Origin: Pseudomonadota bacterium
GTDB lineage: Bacteria; Pseudomonadota; Gammaproteobacteria; Xanthomonadales; Rhodanobacteraceae
Reading direction: 5' to 3'
Assembly (NCBI GenBank): GCA_021777635.1
Contig: JAJYDI010000002.1
Coordinates: forward strand, 1-35,109
DNA: 35,109 nucleotides
The position numbers were made by a program, and so were the translations under genes. Below the pieces are notes generated by a model. That model did not search any database, had not been told where the DNA came from, and was given only the letters and a program-made list of their open reading frames with translations. Positions 6,896 through 14,308 of this stretch are shown piece by piece. Position 1 is the first letter of the stretch. The number at the start of each line of letters is the position of its first letter.

Positions 6896-8056
6896 ATGGG
6901 CACCCAATCGATCATCGACCGCTGCGAACGCCTGTATCGAGACATTGATCTTGGCTGTGTGAAGGAATGGAAGCAGCGCACTGGCGGCAAGGCAGTCGGC
7001 CACTTGCCCGTCTATGTGCCGCGCGAGCTGATCCATGCCGCGGGTCTGCTGCCAGTCGGCATCATGGGTGGCGGCGACGACGTCGAGATCATTCGCGGAG
7101 ACGCCTATTTCCAGTCCTACATCTGCCACCTGCCGCGTTCGACCGTCGAGCTTGGCCTGGGCGGCAGGCTCGACTGCTTGGATGGGATGTTGTTCCCGGC
7201 CATCTGCGACGTGATCCGCAATCTGAGCGGCATGTGGCAGATGATGTTCCCGGACAAGTACGTCAAGTACCTCGACTTCCCGCAGACCTTCAACGGCGCC
7301 GGTCGCGAGTTCTACCGCCTCGAGATGGCCGAACTGCTGCTGGGCCTAGAGACCCTGTCCGGCATCCGTGCGACCCCGGAGCGGCTCAATCATTCGATCA
7401 CCCTATACAACGCCAACCGCCAAGCGCTGAAGGATCTCTACGAACTGCGCGCGTCCGAGCCGCATCGGGTGCCGACCAGCGAGCTCTATCTGCTGCTGCG
7501 TGCCGGCAACGTGCTGGAGGTGAGCGCGCACACGGCGATGCTGCACGATTACTTGGCCGCTGCCCGGCGCAGCACGCGTCCGCTGCGCGACAACGTGCGG
7601 GTGGTTGCTACGGGCCTTTTCTGCGAGCAGCCGCCGCTGTCGATGGTGCGCGCCATGGAGAACAGCGGCTGCTACATCGTTGACGACGACTGGGTACTTG
7701 GCGCGCGCTACCAGCTTGAAGTCACGCCAGTCGGCGGCAACCCGCTCGCTGCCATCGTCGATTCCTACATGAGCGGCACCGTGGCCACCGCCACCCGGTA
7801 CGTCGAGGGCGACGACAAGGGCGCCTTCCTGGTCGAACAGGTACGCCGCTGCAACGCCGAAGGCGTGATCTTCGCCGCTGCCAGTTTCTGCGACCCGGCC
7901 CTGCTCGACCGGCCGATGGGGCAGAGGGTGCTGACCGAAGCCGGCATTCCCTATACCGCCTTCACTTACTCGGAAAATACCGGTCAGGTCCAGGTCATCA
8001 AGGAACAGGCCGGCACCTTCGCCGATTCCATCAAGCTCTGGGGAGCCGTGTCATGA
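6896..8056 (+). CDS. bcrC: Benzoyl-CoA reductase subunit C (HgdB/2-hydroxyacyl-CoA dehydratase family)
   Basis: This is one of the two subunits that bind benzoyl-CoA and the active-site [4Fe-4S] clusters in the ATP-dependent reductase. The protein (386 aa) has the family pattern throughout. GHLPVYVPRELIHAAGLLPV comes near the N-terminus, then QSYICHLPRSTVELGLGGRL with conserved cysteines, DCLDGMLFPAICDVIRNLSG, and a C-terminal AASFCDPALLDRPMGQRVL. The gene order bcrC-B-A-D matches Thauera. It overlaps bcrB by 4 bases (ATGA). Confidence 0.93.
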   Translation: MGTQSIIDRCERLYRDIDLGCVKEWKQRTGGKAVGHLPVYVPRELIHAAGLLPVGIMGGGDDVEIIRGDAYFQSYICHLPRSTVELGLGGRLDCLDGMLFPAICDVIRNLSGMWQMMFPDKYVKYLDFPQTFNGAGREFYRLEMAELLLGLETLSGIRATPERLNHSITLYNANRQALKDLYELRASEPHRVPTSELYLLLRAGNVLEVSAHTAMLHDYLAAARRSTRPLRDNVRVVATGLFCEQPPLSMVRAMENSGCYIVDDDWVLGARYQLEVTPVGGNPLAAIVDSYMSGTVATATRYVEGDDKGAFLVEQVRRCNAEGVIFAAASFCDPALLDRPMGQRVLTEAGIPYTAFTYSENTGQVQVIKEQAGTFADSIKLWGAVS

Positions 8057-9327
8057 GCAGCGCCGAAGCCCAGAAAGAAGAAAGCATGGTGCTGCAGAAG
8101 AAAATGCTCGGCGAGCACTTCGAGACCCTGTCCAAGGCCAAGGAAAACGGGCGCAAAGTGGTCTATACCTTCGTGCCGGGCAACCTCAACGAGCTGATCC
8201 TCGCCTTCGATCTTTTGTCGGTTCATCCAGAGGTCAACGCCCTTCAGTCGGGCATGCGCAAGCTGTCCGGCGACTACATCCAGGAAGCCGAGAAGCAGGG
8301 CCATTCCGAGGACGTTTGCACCTACGTCAAGTGCGATATCGGCATGCTCAAGAAGGGCAACATCGGCCCCACCGGCGAGAAGCTTCCGGCGCCCGACTTG
8401 CTGTTGCTCAGCTACACCGGCTGCTTCACCTTCATGAAGTGGTTCGAGCTTCTCAAGAAGGAATACGGTTGCCCGGTGGTGATGCTGCAGGTGCCCTACC
8501 AGGCCGACGGCAAGATCACCGCCAGCCAGCGCGAGTTCGTCGCGCGCCAATTGCGCGAGGTGGTCGTTCCGGCGCTGGAGCAGCTGGCTGGCAAGAAGCT
8601 CGACGAGGACCGCTTACGTGAACTTCTGGCCAGTTCGGCGCGCGCCGAAGACGACCTGGTCTATGTCTGGGAATCGGCCAAGCACAAGCCCTCGCCGATC
8701 GACGCCTACTTCGGCGGCGTCTACTACATCGGTCCGATCTTCACCGCGTTCCGCGGTCTGCCAGAATGCGAGCAGTACTACCGCTCGCTGCGCGGCGAGG
8801 TCGAGTACCGGATCGCCCATGGCATGGGCCCGACCACCCCGGAAGGCGAGCTTCGTCGGCAGAAATACCGCATCGTCGTCGAAGGACCGCCAAACTGGAC
8901 CAGCTTCCGCGATTTTTGGAAGATCTTCTACGACGAGGGTGTGGTGATGGTGGCGTCGACCTACACCAAGGTCGGCGGCCTGTACGAGCAGGGCTTCCGC
9001 CACGACCCGGATCACCTGTTCGAAACGCTGGCTGAGTACTGCCTCGGTTGCTACACCAACCGCAGCCTGCCGGCCCGGGTCGACATCCTCGCCGAGTATG
9101 TCGAGGCCTACGAGGCCGACGGCGTCCTGTTCAACTCGATTAAGAGCTGCAACTCGTTCTCGGCCGGGCAGCTGATGATGCTGCGCGAGCTGGAAAAGCG
9201 CACCGGGAGGGCCGGCGCGTTCATCGAAAGCGACTTGGTCGACCCGCGCTACTTCAGCGCGGCCAACATCAAGAACCGACTCGAATCCTACTTCCAGATG
9301 CTCGAAGCCAAACGGCAAGCGGCCTGA
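8053..9327 (+). CDS. bcrB: Benzoyl-CoA reductase subunit B (HgdB/2-hydroxyacyl-CoA dehydratase family)
   Basis: This is the second subunit of the substrate-binding half of class I benzoyl-CoA reductase (424 aa). It has conserved cysteines in EDVCTYVKCDIGMLKKGN (Cys89, Cys94) and LLLSYTGCFTFMKWFELL (Cys124), then VEGPPNWTSFRDFWKIF and VASTYTKVGGLYEQGF, AEYCLGCYTN, and SIKSCNSFSAGQLMM near the C-terminus. These segments match the BcrB/BadE branch rather than true 2-hydroxyglutaryl-CoA dehydratases, as the neighbours confirm. The stop TGA sits just before the AAGGAGG ribosome site of bcrA. Confidence 0.93.
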   Translation: MSSAEAQKEESMVLQKKMLGEHFETLSKAKENGRKVVYTFVPGNLNELILAFDLLSVHPEVNALQSGMRKLSGDYIQEAEKQGHSEDVCTYVKCDIGMLKKGNIGPTGEKLPAPDLLLLSYTGCFTFMKWFELLKKEYGCPVVMLQVPYQADGKITASQREFVARQLREVVVPALEQLAGKKLDEDRLRELLASSARAEDDLVYVWESAKHKPSPIDAYFGGVYYIGPIFTAFRGLPECEQYYRSLRGEVEYRIAHGMGPTTPEGELRRQKYRIVVEGPPNWTSFRDFWKIFYDEGVVMVASTYTKVGGLYEQGFRHDPDHLFETLAEYCLGCYTNRSLPARVDILAEYVEAYEADGVLFNSIKSCNSFSAGQLMMLRELEKRTGRAGAFIESDLVDPRYFSAANIKNRLESYFQMLEAKRQAA

Positions 9328-9338
9328 AGGAGGGCACC

Positions 9339-10727
9339 TTGGACTGCTGTTATATCGGAATCGATCTCGGCTCGACCACCACCAAGGCGGTGTTCCTCGA
9401 CGAGCGCGAGCGCATCATCGGGCGCGGCATCACCAATTCGCGCAGCAACTACGAACTGGCCTGCCAGGTGGCGCGCGAAGAAGCAGAGATCGACGCCCGC
9501 TTCGGCCTGCTGCGGGGCAAACTCGAGGCCAGTCCGCAGATCGGCACCTTGGCCGAGCCGCTGATGGCAATACTGGCCTGCAACTACGCCTTGGCCCAGC
9601 ACCTCGAACAGCTGCGTGCCCTGCACGCCGGGTGCCGGCAACTGGCGGTCGCGCACGCGCTGCCGGCGACGGAAATGGCCACGGTCGAACGAGCCCTCGG
9701 CGCCATCTTCGCCGCTCTCGAAAGACAGGCCGAGCTGGACTTCTTCCCCGGCAGCGCGACCGCCAGCGACTTCTTCCGCGACCTCGCCACGAGCCAATAC
9801 CTGAAGCAGGCCGAGCAGGTCACGCGTGAGTTGGCTGTGTCCTTCGATCGCCTCGTCGGCCTGTTCGACGCCGCCATCATCCAAGTCGAAAACCACAGTT
9901 TCGCCAGTCTGTACCGCAACTATCTCGACTTCGCCACCCGCCGCGTCGCCGCCGACGGGCGCTTCGCACCGTTCGCCGACGAGATCGCCGCAGCCGTGGG
10001 CAACACCGCCGAGCGGCGATTCAACGTGCTCAGCATCGTTGGTACCGGTTACGGCCGCCTGACCTTGCCATTCGCACGCGAGCAGATCCGCTCGGAGATC
10101 CTCTGCCACGGTCTTGGCGCGCACTACATGTTTCCGCGCACGCGCAGCGTGCTCGACATCGGCGGCCAGGACACCAAGGCGATCCAGATCGATGGCAACG
10201 GCATCGTCACCGGGTTCCAGATGAACGACCGCTGCGCCGCCGGTTGCGGCCGCTACCTCGGCTACATCGCCGACGAGATGAGTATCGGCGTACACGAACT
10301 GGGGCCGCTGGCGATGCAGTCGACCAAGACCGTCAAGATCAACTCGACCTGCACGGTGTTCGCCGGTGCCGAGCTGCGCGAGCTGATGGCAATGGGTGAA
10401 AAGCGCGAGGACATCCTCGCCGGCTTGCACCGAGCCATCGTGCTGCGAGCCATGTCGCTGCTGGCGCGCTCGGGAGGGGTCAGTTCCGAGTTCACCTTCA
10501 CTGGCGGCGTCGCACGCAACCAGGCGGTGACCTCGGCGTTGCAAAAGCTGGTATTCGAGAACTACGGGAAGATGACCATCAACATCAGCGCCGACAGTAT
10601 CTTCACCGGCGCCGTCGGCGCCGCCCTGTACGCCAAACGCGACCCCAAGGGCGTGATGGCCGACCTCGAAGTCAGCAAGCTCGCCAGCAAACGTTCCGCC
10701 TGCAGCGGCGCGACCTGCCCGGTCTGA
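9339..10727 (+). CDS. bcrA: Benzoyl-CoA reductase subunit A (ASKHA-family ATPase/electron activase)
   Basis: This is one half of the ATP-hydrolysing activase that drives electrons from ferredoxin onto the BcrBC clusters. It has a phosphate-1 motif YIGIDLGSTTTKAVFLDE at the N-terminus, an insert of about 200 residues, then GTGYGR, VLDIGGQDTKAI, and the cluster-ligand segment DRCAAGCGRYLGYI (Cys299, Cys303), STCTVFAGAE (Cys338) and FTGGVARN. The 462-aa length is slightly above the usual 438. It starts at TTG 9339, supported by a strong AAGGAGG (9327-9333) five bases upstream and by the motif right at the N-terminus. Confidence 0.92.
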   Translation: MDCCYIGIDLGSTTTKAVFLDERERIIGRGITNSRSNYELACQVAREEAEIDARFGLLRGKLEASPQIGTLAEPLMAILACNYALAQHLEQLRALHAGCRQLAVAHALPATEMATVERALGAIFAALERQAELDFFPGSATASDFFRDLATSQYLKQAEQVTRELAVSFDRLVGLFDAAIIQVENHSFASLYRNYLDFATRRVAADGRFAPFADEIAAAVGNTAERRFNVLSIVGTGYGRLTLPFAREQIRSEILCHGLGAHYMFPRTRSVLDIGGQDTKAIQIDGNGIVTGFQMNDRCAAGCGRYLGYIADEMSIGVHELGPLAMQSTKTVKINSTCTVFAGAELRELMAMGEKREDILAGLHRAIVLRAMSLLARSGGVSSEFTFTGGVARNQAVTSALQKLVFENYGKMTINISADSIFTGAVGAALYAKRDPKGVMADLEVSKLASKRSACSGATCPV

Positions 10728-10737
10728 GGAGGCCCTC

Positions 10738-11589
10738 ATGTTTCATACGGTCGGTATCGACGTCGGATGCGACTCAGTCAAGACCACCCTGATGGCCTTC
10801 GCGGCCGACGGTAGCCAGCCACGCCTATTGTTCAAGGACCTAGACAAGATTCGCAAGCGCAACATCAAAGACGTGGTGCGCTCGGCCTACGAGCGAGCCC
10901 TGCTGCGACACGGCCTAGGCGAATCCGACATCGCCTACATCGCCACCACCGGCGAGGGCGAGCTTGTCGATTTTCGCCGCGGCCACTTCTTCTCAATGAC
11001 CGCGCACGCGCGTGGCGCCATCTTCCTCGATCCCTCGGTGCGCGCCGTGGTCGATTGTGGTGCGCTGCACGCAAAGGCGATGCTGATTGACGAGCGGTCC
11101 AAGGTGCTGACCTACCGCATGACCTCGCAGTGCGCATCGGGATCCGGGCAGTTCCTGGAGAACATCGCGCGCTATCTCGGCGTGGCCATCGACGACATTG
11201 GCGAACTGTCGCTGCGCGGCGACTCGCCTGAGCAGGTTTCCGGCATCTGCGCTGTGCTGGCCGAGACCGACGTCATCAACATGGTCAGCCGCGGCATTTC
11301 CACCGCCAATATCCTGCGCGGCATCCATCTGTCGATGGCCAAGCGCCTGATCGGTTTGATGCGCATGATCAGGACCAGCGGTGACGTACTGGTCACTGGC
11401 GGACTGGCGCGCAATCCCGGCTTCGTTGCGGCAATGCAGGAAATGGCCAATCAGGACAAACGCCTGAAGGCGAACATCAAGGTGCATCCGGACTCCGTGT
11501 ACGCCGGCGCGATCGGCGCCACGCTCTGGGCTGGCTACCGGCATTTGCGCCTGCAAGGGCAGCCGGCGGCGCAGCCGCAGGCGGCGTGA
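10738..11589 (+). CDS. bcrD: Benzoyl-CoA reductase subunit D (ASKHA-family ATPase/electron activase)
   Basis: This subunit pairs with BcrA to bind a shared [4Fe-4S] cluster and two ATP. It has VGIDVGCDSVKTTLMAF at the N-terminus, ATTGEGE, VVDCGALHAKAM, SQCASGSGQFLENIARYLG (Cys132), SGICAVLAETDVINMVSRG (Cys171), and VTGGLARNPGFVAAM. The 39-residue spacing of the two cysteines is the same as in BcrA. Length 283 aa fits the family (about 282). AGGAGG lies 5 bases before the ATG. The TGA stop overlaps the next ATG (TGATG). Confidence 0.92.
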   Translation: MFHTVGIDVGCDSVKTTLMAFAADGSQPRLLFKDLDKIRKRNIKDVVRSAYERALLRHGLGESDIAYIATTGEGELVDFRRGHFFSMTAHARGAIFLDPSVRAVVDCGALHAKAMLIDERSKVLTYRMTSQCASGSGQFLENIARYLGVAIDDIGELSLRGDSPEQVSGICAVLAETDVINMVSRGISTANILRGIHLSMAKRLIGLMRMIRTSGDVLVTGGLARNPGFVAAMQEMANQDKRLKANIKVHPDSVYAGAIGATLWAGYRHLRLQGQPAAQPQAA

Positions 11590-13388
11590 TGGCCACTGCG
11601 GACGCCACGACGATGCCGGTGCTGCGCAGCGCGCAGGCACTCGGCGCCGTGGTGCCGAATATTGGCAGTCTGGTGCTCGACAACGCAGCGCACCACGCGG
11701 CGGCGCCGGCGTTCGCCGAGCGCGTCGACGGACCCTATTGCATGCGCAGTTGGACCGACTTCGGCGAGGACATGCTGCGCCTCGCTGCCTGGCTGCTGAG
11801 TCTGCGCGAGGCCGCCGGAGCAAACTGGCAGGGTCGGGTCGCCTTCATTGCCGGCAATAGCTATGTGCGCCACGTAACCGAGCTCGCCACGATGGCCAGC
11901 GGCCTGGTCAGCGTGCCGATCTTCGCCGGCTATCCGGCCGAGTTGGCGGGCGAGCTGTTGCGCTTCTCCGCTGTCGACCTGCTGGTCACCGATCAGCCGG
12001 ACAAGGTGCTCGGGCTCGATCCAGGCTGCCTGCCTTCGCGCCTGCTGTTGCTGGTGGAGCCGGTGGTGCGCGATTGCACCGCCTACACCGGTGGCGGCGG
12101 GCGTGTCGAGCGTTGTACCGAATTGCTGGCTGCATCGCCCGATGCGGCGACGCGCGCCCGCGTCGAACGCGAGCTTCGCACGCTGGCGGCCGACAGCGTG
12201 TGCCTGATCATGTACACCTCCGGCACGAGTGGATTCCCCAAGGGCGTGCAGCTGAGCCATCGCAACCTGCTCAGCCAGCAGAAGGCGCTGGCGCAGTGCT
12301 GGCAACCGGAGCCGGGGCTGCGCATGCTCTGCTACTTGCCCTGGCACCACAGCTTCGGCGGCCTGTTCGAACGTTTCTTCGCGGTCGCCTTCGGCGGTTG
12401 CCTCGCGCTCGAAGACGGCTCCGGCAAGGACATTGATCGACTCCTTGCCAATTTCGCCGAGATCCGGCCGCAGGTGTTCTTCAGCGTACCCAAGATCTAT
12501 CAGGAAATCGCCGTACGCGTGCAGGCGCAGCCGGCGCTCGAGCGGGCGTTCTTCCATTCGGAACTCAAGTTCGTGTTTACCGCTGCCGCGCCCTTGCCGC
12601 TGAGCGCATCCGAGGTGTTCCGCGCGCACGGCGTGCCAGTGGTGGAGGGTTGGGGCCTGACCGAAACCTCGCCCTGCTGCAGCCTGACCCCGCTTAGCCT
12701 CGACCGCACACCGGGCGTGGTCGGCTGGCCGATTCCGGGGGTGGAACTGGCGCTCGCCGAGGATGGCGAAATCCTGGTGCGCGGGCCGAACGTGATGCGC
12801 GGCTATTTCCGCAATGAGGCGGCGACCAAGGCCGCTTTCACCGCCGACGGCTGGTTCAAGACCGGCGACATCGGTGAGTTCGGGCCCGAAGGGGTGCGCA
12901 TCGTTTCGCGCAAGGAGCGCATGTTCAAGCTGAGCAACGGCGAAAAGGTGTTCCCGGCGCAGATCGAGTCGCGCATCCACGCTCGCTGCCAGTTCGTGAA
13001 ATACGCCTACGTGTTCGGCTCCGGCCAGCGTGCGCCGCATCTGCTGGTGTTCCCGAACCGCCAGGCTATCGAGGGCGGCGTCGGTAGCGGCCGCTGTGGC
13101 GATGATGGCTGTGCCCGGCCGCAGGACTGCGAGCAGCTCGCGCGCTGCCTGTCGACCTGCCTGTCGGAGATCAATGCGCGCCAGGCGACCGGCTTCGAGT
13201 CGATCCGTCGTGCGCTGGTGGTGGGCCGCGAGCTGTCGATCGACGACAACGAATTGACGCCCTCGTTCAAGCTGATTCCGCGACGCATCGAGGAGCGCTA
13301 CGCCAACTGCATCGAGGCGATGGAGCAGGGGTGTTACGGGAGCCTGCCGGCCGACGTGTACGTGCTCGACCTGGAGGTGCGCAAATGA
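11589..13388 (+). CDS. AMP-forming acyl-CoA synthetase (long-chain/FadD15-like), substrate unknown
   Basis: This ANL-superfamily ligase (599 aa from ATG 11589; a GTG at 11586 is also possible) activates a carboxylic acid with ATP and CoA. Seen are the adenylate P-loop MYTSGTSGFPKGVQLSH (about 208-224), PWHHSFGGLFERFF, GWGLTETSP, the hinge region DGWFKTGDIGEFG, KLSNGEKVFPAQIES, and a catalytic lysine in ELTPSFKLIPRR. The domain layout is of the long-chain type, not the roughly 520-aa benzoate-CoA ligase type. Given the beta-oxidation genes downstream, phenylpropanoids, alicyclic or dicarboxylic acids are possible substrates. An unusual cysteine cluster (Cys503, 508, 514, 520, 524) lies in the C-terminal lid. 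Confidence 0.85.
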   Translation: MATADATTMPVLRSAQALGAVVPNIGSLVLDNAAHHAAAPAFAERVDGPYCMRSWTDFGEDMLRLAAWLLSLREAAGANWQGRVAFIAGNSYVRHVTELATMASGLVSVPIFAGYPAELAGELLRFSAVDLLVTDQPDKVLGLDPGCLPSRLLLLVEPVVRDCTAYTGGGGRVERCTELLAASPDAATRARVERELRTLAADSVCLIMYTSGTSGFPKGVQLSHRNLLSQQKALAQCWQPEPGLRMLCYLPWHHSFGGLFERFFAVAFGGCLALEDGSGKDIDRLLANFAEIRPQVFFSVPKIYQEIAVRVQAQPALERAFFHSELKFVFTAAAPLPLSASEVFRAHGVPVVEGWGLTETSPCCSLTPLSLDRTPGVVGWPIPGVELALAEDGEILVRGPNVMRGYFRNEAATKAAFTADGWFKTGDIGEFGPEGVRIVSRKERMFKLSNGEKVFPAQIESRIHARCQFVKYAYVFGSGQRAPHLLVFPNRQAIEGGVGSGRCGDDGCARPQDCEQLARCLSTCLSEINARQATGFESIRRALVVGRELSIDDNELTPSFKLIPRRIEERYANCIEAMEQGCYGSLPADVYVLDLEVRK

Positions 13389-14308
13389 GTACCCACTATG
13401 GCGTGGTCGGCACCGGCCCGGTCGGACGCGTGTTCGCCGGTCTGCTGCGCCAGGCCGGACATCGAGTCACCGTACTGTGCCACCGGCCGCAGACCCAGCA
13501 CATCCTGAAGCGCCGCCCAGTGGTGGTAAAGGGCAAGCTGAACGCCTACGCGCAGCTCGACGAGGTGCTGCTGGAAGTCGCCGAGTTCGTGCGCGCTGGG
13601 CCCGACGTGGTGCTGATCTGCACCAAGAGCGTGGACACCGAGCACCTGCTCAAGACTCTGCGCGAGCATTGCCCGAGACCCGAAACGCTTTACGTATCCT
13701 GCCAGAACGGTATCGACACCGAGCGCGTGGTGGCCGAGGTGTTCGGTGCCGACCGCGCGCTGCGCATCATGCTCAATATGGGCTGCGACGTGTCTTGCGG
13801 CAACGAAGTGATCGTTGCTTTCTGCACCACTAATGTCATGTCGAGGCCGGCATCGGTCGATGGTGACCGGGTCGAGCGCATCGCCAGCGACCTGCAGGAG
13901 TCCGGGCTGCCGCTGACGCTCAGCGAGCACTGGCGCAATGACGTGTTCATGAAGGCGTTGCTCAACGCCTCGCTAGGCAGCCTGTGTGCGGTGACGCGGC
14001 ACTGCATGGGGTGCGTTATGGGCCAGCCCGAGGCGCGTGCCATGGTCGAAGACATGCTTCGCGAGGGTGTCGCAATCTGCGCGGCCGAAGGCATTGAGCT
14101 GCGCCCGGATTTCCTCGCCTACGCGATGCACTACCTCGATCAGGGCGGTGAGCACCGGCCCTCGATTCTGGTCGACGTTGAGAAGGGGAATGTCACCGAG
14201 AACGAGGTCCACTGCGGCGAACTGGCGCGACTGGCGCACCGGCACGGCATACCCGCGCCGACCATCGAATTCGTCGACAAGGTTCTGCGCTGCACGGAGA
14301 ACTTCTGA
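13385..14308 (+). CDS. Ketopantoate reductase (PanE/ApbA)-family NAD(P)H oxidoreductase
   Basis: This 307-aa protein has an N-terminal Rossmann motif (GVVGTGPVGRVFAGLLRQAG) and ICTKSVDTEHLL. The PanE C-terminal domain includes the catalytic-lysine helix FMKALLNASLGSLCAVTR and the motif PSILVDVEKGNVTENEVHCG, followed by RLAHRHGIPAPT. The family reduces 2-oxo acids, typically ketopantoate for coenzyme A synthesis. Its place between an acyl-CoA ligase and a beta-oxidation fusion suggests a catabolic 2- or 3-oxo substrate, or support of CoA supply; neither can be decided from sequence. It overlaps the ligase by 4 bases and the next gene by 1. Confidence 0.8.
   Translation: MSTHYGVVGTGPVGRVFAGLLRQAGHRVTVLCHRPQTQHILKRRPVVVKGKLNAYAQLDEVLLEVAEFVRAGPDVVLICTKSVDTEHLLKTLREHCPRPETLYVSCQNGIDTERVVAEVFGADRALRIMLNMGCDVSCGNEVIVAFCTTNVMSRPASVDGDRVERIASDLQESGLPLTLSEHWRNDVFMKALLNASLGSLCAVTRHCMGCVMGQPEARAMVEDMLREGVAICAAEGIELRPDFLAYAMHYLDQGGEHRPSILVDVEKGNVTENEVHCGELARLAHRHGIPAPTIEFVDKVLRCTENF

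Noticed and set aside
6896..9327. 2-hydroxyglutaryl-CoA dehydratase identity for the bcrC/bcrB pair
   Set aside because: The family is shared, but two substrate subunits plus two different activases in order C-B-A-D, with had-oah-dch and korAB alongside, specify benzoyl-CoA reductase.
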